Positions 16,069 through 23,041 of a stretch of 64,000 nucleotides of DNA are shown piece by piece. Below the pieces are notes generated by a model. It saw only the letters and a program-made list of their open reading frames with translations. It was not told the origin of the DNA and searched no databases. Within the stretch, counting starts at the first letter, position 1, and the number at the start of each line of letters is the position of its first letter. This DNA is from Thermicanus aegyptius DSM 12793 (GTDB lineage: Bacteria; Bacillota; Bacilli; Thermicanales; Thermicanaceae). The translations under genes were made by a program, and so were the position numbers. The stretch spans positions 1,122,705 through 1,186,704 of the forward strand of contig NZ_KI783301.1 in NCBI RefSeq assembly GCF_000510645.1. Direction: 5' to 3'.

Positions 16069-16103
16069 TTGACTTTTTCTCTTCTATGTGCTAAAAATAT
16101 AAT
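16069..16103 (+). promoter_or_regulatory. Promoter region before the unknown ABC-exporter unit
   Basis: TTGACT (16069-16074) lies 17 bases before TAAAAA (16092-16097), which overlaps a perfect TATAAT (16098-16103) spaced 23 bases from the same -35. It lies 31 bases before a possible short ORF and is oriented toward the unit. Confidence 0.45.
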
Positions 16104-16133
16104 CAGAATGTTCTGGTAACAATTCGTACCTCC

Positions 16134-16202
16134 ATGGGGGGTGATATCCAATCTCGAGTCATCGAATTGGATATTCCCCTTATCGGTGCCTACTGCGGCT
16201 AG
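16134..16202 (+). CDS. Possible 22-residue peptide ORF
   Basis: Between the promoter and the unknown gene an ATG opens a 22-codon frame ending DIPLIGAYCG. No clear ribosome site precedes it. Position (first ORF behind a promoter, ahead of an ABC exporter) is what one expects of a peptide precursor, but length and lack of a start signal keep this speculative. Confidence 0.2.
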   Translation: MGGDIQSRVIELDIPLIGAYCG

Positions 16203-16225
16203 AACACAGACTAGGCGAAAGGAAA

Positions 16226-17004
16226 GTGATCTTGGTGGGAGGCATTAACCATCGGCCAACCAAAGGCGTGAGTGTGACAACGGCGCTCTCGGCACAATGC
16301 GCCTGGGCGATCGGTCAAGCCATTACCAACCTGTGGCAGGCGAACGGGGAACTAGAGAAGGCAATATTTCCGCAATCGGTAAGACGGACATCGCGCGACA
16401 CATCGACGGCGTCACGGGAGATGCCGTCAGTCATCTTGAGCGAGCCATTGACTACTTGTATGCAACGCTTGACGGTGTTCATACTACCATTCACTCCTAT
16501 GACGATCTCCTGACCCTCACTGATGAACTCGGTTATAAAGGAAATCCGTTGGCACCTCAAATCAGGGAATGGAACCTTCGGGAACTTCTTGAACAACATC
16601 TCTTTCTGATTCACTCTCGTGAGATGTGGGATGACATTGCCAGCCGCATTGAACAGCATAACTTGGTTGAATACTTCAAGTGGGAGCGCGATCAATTCTT
16701 CCGTGTAATCAAACCGCTGCAGGATCTGATTCAAGTCATGAATACGTGCAAAGAAGTTGCCGCAGTCGATCCCGACTTGTTCGTTAAAAGCGTCGAATTT
16801 AACCAAATTCCTCTTCGTCAATACTTTTTCCGGGTCTTTAACTTGTGGTCCTCGTTAGTCCTGATGGTAGAAGTGTCAACGAGTATTTCCACGGAGCTGT
16901 TCTATAGGGTTGAAGGCAACGGTTCTCTGACTGAGGTGCCTCCGATTCCTACCCGCGACGATATACTGCGGGAAGCGCCTGCTCGGGTTCCAGCAGTTTG
17001 GTAG
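16226..17004 (+). pseudogene. Unknown helical protein, probably one gene with a frameshift
   Basis: Frame 16226 begins with VGGINHRPTKGVSVTTALSA and AIGQAITNLWQANGELEKA, then becomes meaningless. Frame 16297 becomes protein-like from about 16365 (IGKTDIARHIDGVTGDAVSH) and runs to 17004 with DYLYATLDGVHTTIHSYDDL, FLIHSREMWDDIASRIEQHN and RQYFFRVFNLWSSLVLMVEV. Restoring one base near 16365 gives one protein of about 260 residues, mostly helical with no signal peptide. No family is recognised. It stands directly before an ABC exporter with a terminator hairpin between, so it may be a modifying, immunity or sensor protein of that unit. The frame break could also be a sequence error. Confidence 0.5.
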
Positions 17005-17026
17005 CATTAAAGGAAGTGCGGCCGAC

Positions 17027-17055
17027 GGCCCAGGTATAATCCTGGGCCTTTTCTT
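17027..17055 (+). terminator. Intrinsic terminator between the unknown gene and the ABC exporter
   Basis: GGCCCAGG and CCTGGGCC form a perfect 8-bp stem around the loop TATAAT, followed by TTTTCTT. It overlaps the region just before the ATPase start, so the exporter would be transcribed by read-through at lower level than the first gene, a common arrangement in bacteriocin operons. Confidence 0.7.
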
Positions 17056-17074
17056 GGCGGAGGTTGGTGTCATT

Positions 17075-17794
17075 ATGTTGATGGTTGAAGACTTAGTCAA
17101 ACTTTATCCCGGCGGCCGAAAAGCCCTTAACGGATTTTCTCTCCATCTTCATGGAGGGGAACGGCTCATCCTCTTGGGACCCAATGGTGCCGGAAAGACA
17201 ACTCTGATTAAGTGTATGACTGGTTTGATTATCCCAGATGGTGGTCGCATTATAATGAATCGTTTTGATGTCGTAAAATATCCAGAATACGCGTCCAAGG
17301 TGACCTCCGTAGTTTTTGAAGAGGTTAACAACTCCTACGCGTACCTGACTGTGTATGAGAACCTCCTGTATTTTTCTCTTTTAAATGGGATCTCTTTAAA
17401 TGAGGCTCATCGTAAAGCCGAGAGAGTCCTAAAATTGGTCGGACTCCAGGAGCGGTCCCACTCATTGGCGCAGTCATTGTCTAGGGGTATGAAGCAAAAG
17501 CTTGCCATAGCCATTTCACTGATGAAAGACGCACCCATTCTGATCCTTGACGAGCCAACTCTTGGTCTCGATGTCGAATCACAACACCACATGAGACACT
17601 TGCTGAGCGATAATCTCTTGCCGGCGAGTTCGATGCTAATAACGACGCACGATATCCCATTCGCGTATGCCGTCGGCACGAGATTCATCATTATGAAACA
17701 GGGTGAAATCGTATGGGAGGGAACTAAAGCCGATATATCAACAGCGGCAGCATTGGAATCGCAGTTTCTTTCCATGACCGCCGAAGCCAATTAG
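17075..17794 (+). CDS. ABC-2 type exporter ATP-binding protein
   Basis: From ATG 17075 (GGAGG eleven bases before) this is a 239-residue ATPase. Walker A is GPNGAGKTT (35-43), the signature is LSRGMKQKLAIA (135-146), Walker B is ILILDEP (155-161) and the switch His is in LITTHDIPFAY. The Q-loop position is Glu (VVFEEVNNSYAYLTVYENL), as in the ABC-2 subfamily with a LEG-RNLYW-type loop, which includes drug and bacteriocin exporters. The partner permease starts 27 bases after the stop. It probably exports, or gives self-protection against, the product of this unit. ATG 17081 is an equally possible start. Confidence 0.8.
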   Translation: MLMVEDLVKLYPGGRKALNGFSLHLHGGERLILLGPNGAGKTTLIKCMTGLIIPDGGRIIMNRFDVVKYPEYASKVTSVVFEEVNNSYAYLTVYENLLYFSLLNGISLNEAHRKAERVLKLVGLQERSHSLAQSLSRGMKQKLAIAISLMKDAPILILDEPTLGLDVESQHHMRHLLSDNLLPASSMLITTHDIPFAYAVGTRFIIMKQGEIVWEGTKADISTAAALESQFLSMTAEAN

Positions 17795-17820
17795 TCCCGC
17801 ACGGAGGTGCGTTCTATCGA

Positions 17821-18591
17821 ATGTTGGCGGAAGTACTTCGCGCGATTCTATCATTTTTCTTGAAAAAGCGTGCCGAATTCCGGAGCTATTGGATTGATTT
17901 CCTAGTAGGTCTATGTATCAAGTTTATTTTCTTCTTGGGAACGTTGTATGCTATGCCAATTCAAGATGGGAACGAAGCGGTCACACGGATATTTGGCTTC
18001 AGCCTATGGTATTTGAGCGCTAACCTCGTAGCGAAACTAGGAAACAGTGCGCTCGAAGAAGCATATCTCGGTACAGTGGAGCAAGTCCTATCTACCCAGG
18101 CCAGAAAATGGCAGTTGCTGTGGGGTCTTATTGTGTCTGAAATCTTTTTTTCGCTTATTTGGGTATCAACATTTTTTGGTGTGGCTCTTGTCATTGTCGG
18201 GATACCAACCTTTTGGAGTGGAGTCAAACAGACAGCATTCATTGCCATTGCTTACGGATTCGTTGGCCTGCTTGGTATGGTTGGCGTGGGTTTGGTGATG
18301 CTCGGCTTGTCCTTGCGATTTAAGCGGGTCGGAGCAATTACGGAAATTGTGCTATATTATCTGCTTGTTTTTTCTGGCTTTTTCCTTCCACCAAAATTTA
18401 TTCCTGAGACATTTCACTTTTTCAACGTGATGTCGCCACTTGCGTGGTTTGTGAAGGGAATGCTCAATGGTGTGAACGAGATAGCCTATGCCATTCTTGT
18501 GTCCGCATTGTGGCTTTTGCTGGGAGTGGTGATATTGAAGTCTCAATGGAATTGGGCGCGGCGCACAGGTCGTCTTAGTAGCTACGTCTAA
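17821..18591 (+). CDS. ABC-2 type transporter permease
   Basis: This 256-residue protein has about six membrane helices in the ABC-2 layout: an N-terminal amphipathic piece (FFLKKRAEFRSYWIDF), helices near 25-45, 55-75, 100-125, 135-160, 170-195 and 225-245. The stretch VVFSGFFLPPKFIPE-type loop before PLAWFVKGMLNG is characteristic of this family's region ahead of the last helix. GGAGGTG lies 13 bases before ATG. It pairs with the ATPase just upstream. The downstream sequence (18600 on) is much more GC-rich and unrelated, so the unit ends here. Confidence 0.75.
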   Translation: MLAEVLRAILSFFLKKRAEFRSYWIDFLVGLCIKFIFFLGTLYAMPIQDGNEAVTRIFGFSLWYLSANLVAKLGNSALEEAYLGTVEQVLSTQARKWQLLWGLIVSEIFFSLIWVSTFFGVALVIVGIPTFWSGVKQTAFIAIAYGFVGLLGMVGVGLVMLGLSLRFKRVGAITEIVLYYLLVFSGFFLPPKFIPETFHFFNVMSPLAWFVKGMLNGVNEIAYAILVSALWLLLGVVILKSQWNWARRTGRLSSYV

Positions 18592-18644
18592 ACTTCTCAG
18601 CAGTTTCGCATTCGCCTGTATCCTGACCCGCTGCACCAACATCG

Positions 18645-18977
18645 ATGCCGACTGAAGGACGACCGCCCGGACGCGTGGCGCCGGTGACGGGTGGGTCGCG
18701 AGGCATCGGGCCCGCGATCGCCAAGACGCTCGCGGAAGAAGGCGCGCGCGTCGCCGTCGCGCCGGGATCGATCCGCCATCCGGGCGGTAGCTGGGACCGG
18801 CGGATGAGGGAAAACCCGGAAGCGATGCGCGCCTTCGTGGAAGCCAACATCCCCAGCGGGCGGTTCGGCACGCCGGAAGAGGTGACCAACGTCGTCGTCT
18901 TTCTGGCGTCGCCGAAGGCGTCGTGGACCGTCGGCACGACGGTCGTCGTCGACGGCGGGCAGTCGAAGATGTTTTAG
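18645..18977 (+). pseudogene. Short-chain dehydrogenase with a large internal deletion
   Basis: The first part has the Rossmann nucleotide-binding motif TGGSRGIG (15-22) and AKTLAEEGARVAVAP. It is joined directly at residue 40 to the C-terminal part with GSIRHPGGSWDRR and RFGTPEEVTNVVVFLASPKA, ending VVVDGGQSKMF. About 140 residues, including the catalytic Ser-Tyr-xxx-Lys, are missing, so it cannot be an oxidoreductase. The fusion stays in frame. Base composition is far more GC-rich than the surroundings, a sign of foreign origin. Confidence 0.75.
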
Positions 18978-19026
18978 CTGCTAAAGCGATAACAAAATAG
19001 AAGGCGCCATCCGTCAACGGAGGATC

Positions 19027-19141
19027 CGACAGCCGCGGCCCGCCGATTGGCGGAAGAAATCGTTCAAAACGGGCCGCTTGCCGTCGCCCAGGCCAAATTC
19101 GCCGTCGACCGCGGGCTCGAGGGCGATCTTCAAACGGGGCT
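19027..19141 (+). pseudogene. C-terminal fragment of an enoyl-CoA hydratase/isomerase
   Basis: The frame reads RRLAEEIVQNGPLAVAQAKF and AVDRGLEGDLQTGLDI, the conserved end region of crotonase-fold enzymes (A..IA.NGPLA...AK.A...G). It is GC-rich like the SDR fragment just upstream and then merges in frame, at about 19142, with an AT-rich MFS transporter fragment. The 5' two thirds of the gene are absent. Confidence 0.65.
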
Positions 19142-19616
19142 GGACATTGTCGGTTATAGTCTGATGGTCTTTTCGGCTGGGATGGGTTTTGTTGCGGGTT
19201 CCCTTATCTTGACATTTATAGCTAAACATATAGGAACAAAATGGCTGATAGGCATTGGTAGGTTTTTATCTGCATTTGGCTACCTTATCTATGCTTTAGC
19301 ACCTAATTTTTATTGGGCATTGGGTGGTCTCATTATTTTAGGATTATTCGGTGCGATGGCAAGTATAGGTTTTACCACATATATCCAAAATCAAGTTCCC
19401 CTTTCAATGATGGGACGGATTAATAATGTGATCGGATTCTTCCAACAAGGACTCAGCATTGTTTTTATTCTAGCGGGTGGTTTCTTGGTATCCGAGTATG
19501 GGATACGTATTCTAATGGTATGTACCACCATTTTAATGCTTATTTTAAGCATTATTTTAACCGGGATGATTCTTACGGAGAAACGAAATTCACTTTTTAA
19601 GGATGAAATCAAGTAA
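19142..19616 (+). pseudogene. C-terminal third of an MFS efflux transporter
   Basis: The reading frame encodes four to five hydrophobic segments, among them AGMGFVAGSLILTFIAKHIG and APNFYWALGGLIILGLFGAM, with IQNQVPLSMMGRINNVIGFF. This matches the last helices of MFS drug-efflux proteins with the PLSMMGRI-type loop. The N-terminal helices are missing, replaced by the hydratase fragment. AT-rich codons contrast with the preceding piece, so the junction at 19142 joins DNA of two origins. Confidence 0.65.
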
Positions 19617-19629
19617 CTTATTTTCCACG

Positions 19630-19658
19630 GAATTGGCGAAGCGACTCAAGGGAATGGT
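19630..19658 (+). repeat. Third short fragment of the HEPN gene
   Basis: GGAATTGGCGAAGCGACT-AAGGGAATGGT is shared with hepT at about 13111-13140 and its decayed copy at about 15018-15047 with one substitution. It carries no function by itself but shows that a further HEPN copy once stood here. The 230 bases up to the lipoprotein gene hold no recognised gene. Confidence 0.6.
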
Positions 19659-19891
19659 ATTACCCCACCTATCGACGCCGGATTGATTGAATCAAAAAAG
19701 ATGAAAGGCATCGCTTTATCATTCAAAAAGCAAAATCGTTTGCCTTTAACTTGAGCCGATGGGCAGCAGGACGCGGTTTTCGCTGTACCAATCGACGATC
19801 ATAAAGTTAGAAAATGAGTGAATATTGAAACCTTCAAAGAGTGTTTTCCGTCTAAATTAGGTGAATTCAAAATTGGAGGTGTACGGAAGGC

Positions 19892-20398
19892 ATGAAAGCC
19901 GTTATCCCTTTTGTTTTATTGGCGCTTGTTGCTCTTTCCGGTTGTTCCTTCGGCATCGTGAATCTGCCGAATGAACAACATGATAATTCTGATCCGGCTA
20001 AGATGGAGACCTGGTTGGCAAGCCCAGCTTTTCAACTTGAAGCAGTGAATGAGAATAATGAAAAAGTAATCACGACCGCTTTTGGGGAGAAGGAACATTT
20101 GGCCGTCATCCCCGGATCTATTCTTGCAGGGGTTAATGCGAAAATGATGTGGCTGTTCTGGGGAGAGGCCGATCAATTGGTGGGGAAAAAGGTGAAATTT
20201 ATGGCGGTCAGTCAAACCGGTGAACGTATGGAGTTCGGCGGGGCCTATGAGGATTCCCTCTCGGGTGAGAATTGGGGAGCTCCTGCATCGATTCTGGCGT
20301 ACCCCAACTTTCCTTCTTCGGGATTATGGAAAATCGAGGTAACGGTTGACGACAAGCCCTTTGGCGAGGTCGTCTTGGAAGTGAAGGAGGAAGCATAA
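19892..20398 (+). CDS. DUF4871-like lipoprotein
   Basis: The 168-residue precursor has a short signal peptide ending in the lipobox LSGC (Cys18), so it should be diacylated and held on the outer face of the membrane. The C-terminal half contains MMWLFWGEADQLVGKKVKF, a conserved MW-FWG pattern, and PNFPSSGLWKIEVTVDDKPF then VVLEV, an Ig-like domain end as in DUF4871 lipoproteins of Bacillus (YhfM type). Biological role is unknown for the family. GGAGGTG stands 14 bases before ATG. Part of this gene is duplicated at 12224-12388. A promoter is not obvious upstream. Confidence 0.75.
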   Translation: MKAVIPFVLLALVALSGCSFGIVNLPNEQHDNSDPAKMETWLASPAFQLEAVNENNEKVITTAFGEKEHLAVIPGSILAGVNAKMMWLFWGEADQLVGKKVKFMAVSQTGERMEFGGAYEDSLSGENWGAPASILAYPNFPSSGLWKIEVTVDDKPFGEVVLEVKEEA

Positions 20399-20592
20399 AA
20401 AGGGGAAAAGGATAGGGGGTGGGATCGATCATTGCCCAAATCTTTTTCCAAAGCTATTCAGCAACCGTCGTCAGCCTGACTTTTGTAATAAAAGAAATGA
20501 ATTACATCGTTTCCTCTCTTCTCTGTGAAAATCCACTTCATGCAGGGGTTGTATCTGAGAGACCATGAATGTTTAGTAAGGGGGGATTGCCG

Positions 20593-20811
20593 GTGCTTCT
20601 CAAGGCGGCATTTGTTCTCTTATTGGTTATAGGGATATTGTTATTGATTCGGGTGATCAAGGGGGCATCAAAGAAAGAGAGTGCCCAAAAGAGATCGGGG
20701 AATGCGTTGGAGTCGCTCGCCCTTTTGATCTATGATTCAATTCTGCTCTACTTTGCCGTTTTAGTCGTCGGCGTATTGCTTGGCGTCGTTTCCTCCTATC
20801 TTTTTGAGTAA
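20593..20811 (+). CDS. Small two-helix membrane protein of unknown function
   Basis: The frame encodes two hydrophobic segments, LLKAAFVLLLVIGILLLIRV and LLYFAVLVVGVLLGVVSSYL, joined by a basic, Ser/Lys-rich linker. GTG 20593 lies six bases after GGGGGGA and gives 72 residues; the ATG at 20569 is possible but has no good ribosome site. No family is recognised. It is the last gene before the dcw promoter and is followed by a terminator. Confidence 0.5.
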   Translation: MLLKAAFVLLLVIGILLLIRVIKGASKKESAQKRSGNALESLALLIYDSILLYFAVLVVGVLLGVVSSYLFE

Positions 20812-20880
20812 ACGGACCTTTTTCACCGCTCCTTTGACCATGGTTCACTGAAACAAAGGGAGTCAAGGAAATTTTAAAAA

Positions 20881-20910
20881 AATCCTGCAGAAAAGCAGGA
20901 TTTTTTCTTT
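20881..20910 (+). terminator. Intrinsic terminator upstream of mraZ
   Basis: AATCCTGC and GCAGGATT form a perfect 8-bp stem around AGAAAA, followed by TTTTCTTTTT. It separates the accessory block from the dcw cluster. Its T-run doubles as the -35 area of the next promoter. Confidence 0.85.
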
Positions 20911-20923
20911 TTCCATCGAAGAG

Positions 20924-20967
20924 TATAATAGTGGGGAAAAGTGGTGTAAAGTGGGGCGAAATGGGGG
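20924..20967 (+). promoter_or_regulatory. dcw promoter with MraZ-binding repeats
   Basis: A perfect -10 TATAAT lies at 20924-20929; a -35 is poor. Directly after it come four direct repeats in 10-base steps: GTGGGG (20931), GTGGTG (20941), GTGGGG (20951), ATGGGG (20961). Period and TGG core agree with the known MraZ operator, three or more TGGG-type boxes ahead of mraZ. The boxes lie in the transcribed region, so MraZ should repress its own operon here. Confidence 0.75.
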
Positions 20968-20982
20968 AGGTGTGGGGAGAAG

Positions 20983-21414
20983 ATGTTCATGGGGGAGTAT
21001 CGCCATGCGATGGACGAAAAAGGGCGGCTTACGATCCCTGCCAAGTTCCGTGAGGAACTGGGTGAACGCTTCGTCTTAACCCGCGGCCTGGACCAGTGCC
21101 TCTTCGTCTACCCCATGGAAGAATGGAAGAACCTCGAAGGGAAACTGAAGGGCCTTCCGTTCACCAAGGCGGATGCTCGGGCCTTTTCCCGCTTTTTCTT
21201 TTCCGGAGCGGTGGAATGTGAACTGGATAAGCAGGGCAGAGTAAACATACCGGCGACACTGCTTTCGTTTGCCCGGATTGAAAAGGAATGTGTCATTATC
21301 GGGGTGTCCAACCGTGTGGAGATTTGGAGCGAAGCAGGGTGGACCGCGTATCTTAGCGAAAAGCAGGGTTCTTTTGACGAAATCGCCGAGAAGTTGGTTG
21401 ATTTTGATTTGTAA
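20983..21414 (+). CDS. mraZ: Transcriptional regulator MraZ
   Basis: The 143-residue protein begins [20 protein letters not shown], the family's invariant start, and contains a second SpoVT/AbrB-like half with [15 protein letters not shown] (about residues 80-94). Two such swapped-hairpin domains build a ring that binds repeated TGGG sites. It is normal length. GGGGAG stands three bases before the ATG. It is the first gene of the dcw cluster and probably controls it through the repeats at 20931-20966. Confidence 0.96.
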   Translation: MFMGEYRHAMDEKGRLTIPAKFREELGERFVLTRGLDQCLFVYPMEEWKNLEGKLKGLPFTKADARAFSRFFFSGAVECELDKQGRVNIPATLLSFARIEKECVIIGVSNRVEIWSEAGWTAYLSEKQGSFDEIAEKLVDFDL

Positions 21415-21481
21415 CTCCCAGGAGATATGAAGCGATTCAATGGTCGAATCATGGAATGATGAAGATAAAGAAGGAGGAAAA

Positions 21482-22453
21482 ATGTTCCATCACCGGACGG
21501 TATTGCTTCAAGAAGCGGTGGAAGCCCTCCAAATAAAAGAAAATGGAATCTACGTGGATGGAACGTTGGGAGGTGGAGGGCACAGCGAGGCGATTCTCTC
21601 CCGGTTGAAAAACGGTCTCTTAATCGGTATCGACCAGGACGACCGGGCCATCGCCGCCGCCGGAGAACGACTCCATCCCGGAAAGAACCGTCTCCTCCTC
21701 GTCAGGGATAATTTCGTCCATATGGATGCGATCTTGAATCAGCAGGGAATCGAGAAGGTGGATGGATTTCTCTTCGATTTGGGCGTCTCATCCCCCCAAT
21801 TGGACGAAGAGGAGCGCGGATTTCGCTATCAGGAGGAAGCCCCTCTCGACATGCGCATGGATCGCCGCCAATCTCTCACCGCGTATGAAGTGGTGAATGA
21901 ATGGCCGGAAGGGGAGCTTACCCGCATCATCCGGGAATATGGGGAAGAGCGCTTTGCACGCTCGATCGCCCGGAGAATCGTGGAGAGGAGGAAGACGGCG
22001 CCCATCGCCACCACCGGGGAGCTGGTGGAGGTGATCAAGGAAGCGATTCCCGCCCCAGCCCGGCGAACCGGTCCCCATCCGGCGAAGCGTACCTTCCAAG
22101 CGATCCGCATCGCGGTAAATCGGGAGTTGGAAGTGTTGGGAAAGGCCTTGCACTTGGCGATTGAGCGCCTTAAGCCGGGGGGGAGAATTGCGGTCATTAG
22201 CTTCCATTCCCTGGAGGATCGGATTGTGAAGGAAACCTTTCAAGAATATGCCGCCGGCTGCACCTGCCCTCCCGATTTTCCGGTCTGTGTTTGCGGAAAA
22301 GAACCGATCGTCAAGATCATCACCAGAAAACCGATCCTTCCTTCGGAGGAGGAGATCGAAACAAATCCCAGGGCTCGTTCGGCGAAACTAAGAGTGGCGG
22401 AAAAAGTGATGGAGACGGAAAAGGCGGGAAAATCTTTAAATCTTACGAGATAA
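21482..22453 (+). CDS. rsmH: 16S rRNA m4C1402 methyltransferase RsmH
   Basis: AAGGAGGAAAA precedes ATG 21482, giving 323 residues (usual 310-320). The SAM-binding motif DGTLGGGGH is at residues 26-34, and the family sequences [19 protein letters not shown] and [11 protein letters not shown] are present. It methylates N4 of C1402 in the decoding centre. An in-frame start 42 bases earlier (21440) has no ribosome site. It is part of the mraZ operon, followed by ftsL. Confidence 0.95.
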   Translation: MFHHRTVLLQEAVEALQIKENGIYVDGTLGGGGHSEAILSRLKNGLLIGIDQDDRAIAAAGERLHPGKNRLLLVRDNFVHMDAILNQQGIEKVDGFLFDLGVSSPQLDEEERGFRYQEEAPLDMRMDRRQSLTAYEVVNEWPEGELTRIIREYGEERFARSIARRIVERRKTAPIATTGELVEVIKEAIPAPARRTGPHPAKRTFQAIRIAVNRELEVLGKALHLAIERLKPGGRIAVISFHSLEDRIVKETFQEYAAGCTCPPDFPVCVCGKEPIVKIITRKPILPSEEEIETNPRARSAKLRVAEKVMETEKAGKSLNLTR

Positions 22454-22527
22454 AAGAACAGATGAGCGAAAGTTACGAGAGTGCAAATCTCAGTTAGCAA
22501 ATACAGAAGCAGAGGAGGGGAAGTAGA

Positions 22528-22944
22528 TTGAGCAAAATCTACTACGGAAATTTAGCCGTCAAACCGCAAGAAAGCTACACCTATAAGCCTACTCAAAAAG
22601 CCGGTACCAAGAAGAAAAAAGTGGTCATCCATTATACGCTCCCTTTGAAGGAAAAATTGGCATACCTTCTCCTGCTTGCCGCAATGGTGGTGGTGGCCGG
22701 TTTTATTCTTTCCAGGTATGCGATGATTGCGGAGGAAAACTATCAAATTGAAAAAATGAAGCGAGAAATAGCCGATATAGAGAAAGAGAGCGAAGTACTC
22801 CGCATCCAAGTGGCCGAGCTATCTTCTCCGGAACGCATCTTAAAGATCGCCAACGAGATGGGTCTCACCCGAAGAGATGGCAATGTGGCGACGGTAAAAA
22901 TCGCAGGATTGGAAAAGTCGGATCAGGCGGAAAACACCCCTTGA
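22528..22944 (+). CDS. ftsL: Cell division protein FtsL
   Basis: TTG 22528 follows GAGGAGGGG. The 138-residue bitopic protein has a basic cytoplasmic tail (KAGTKKKKVV), one membrane helix (about 43-62, LAYLLLLAAMVVVAGFIL) and an extracellular coiled coil with repeated E-I-x-K/E spacing, ending in LSSPERILKIANEMGL, the FtsL/DivIC signature region. It works with DivIB and DivIC to activate septal peptidoglycan synthesis. Position between rsmH and pbpB is the conserved one. Sequence of FtsL is poorly conserved, but position and architecture make the call safe. Confidence 0.9.
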   Translation: MSKIYYGNLAVKPQESYTYKPTQKAGTKKKKVVIHYTLPLKEKLAYLLLLAAMVVVAGFILSRYAMIAEENYQIEKMKREIADIEKESEVLRIQVAELSSPERILKIANEMGLTRRDGNVATVKIAGLEKSDQAENTP

Positions 22945-23041
22945 AGGAGGAAAGATCTCCTTTGAAAAGAAGCAGAGTCCACTAGAAATATCACAATTCC
23001 CCTCTTAGGATCCATAAGCGTAAAGGGGAGGAAATAATCGG

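Noticed and set aside
16226-16513. Independent 95-residue gene before the 235-residue ORF
   Set aside because: Only its first half looks protein-like and it continues sensibly in the next frame, so one frameshifted gene is the simpler reading.
18645-18977. Functional short-chain dehydrogenase
   Set aside because: The catalytic Ser/Tyr/Lys part is deleted; only the nucleotide loop and the tail remain.
18352-19017. 221-residue minus-strand ORF across the SDR region
   Set aside because: It is the GC-rich shadow of the SDR fragment; Arg-rich low-complexity composition and no start signal.
21788-22243. Long minus-strand ORFs under rsmH, pbpB, spoVD and ileS
   Set aside because: Shadow frames of strongly conserved plus-strand genes, with no promoters or ribosome sites.
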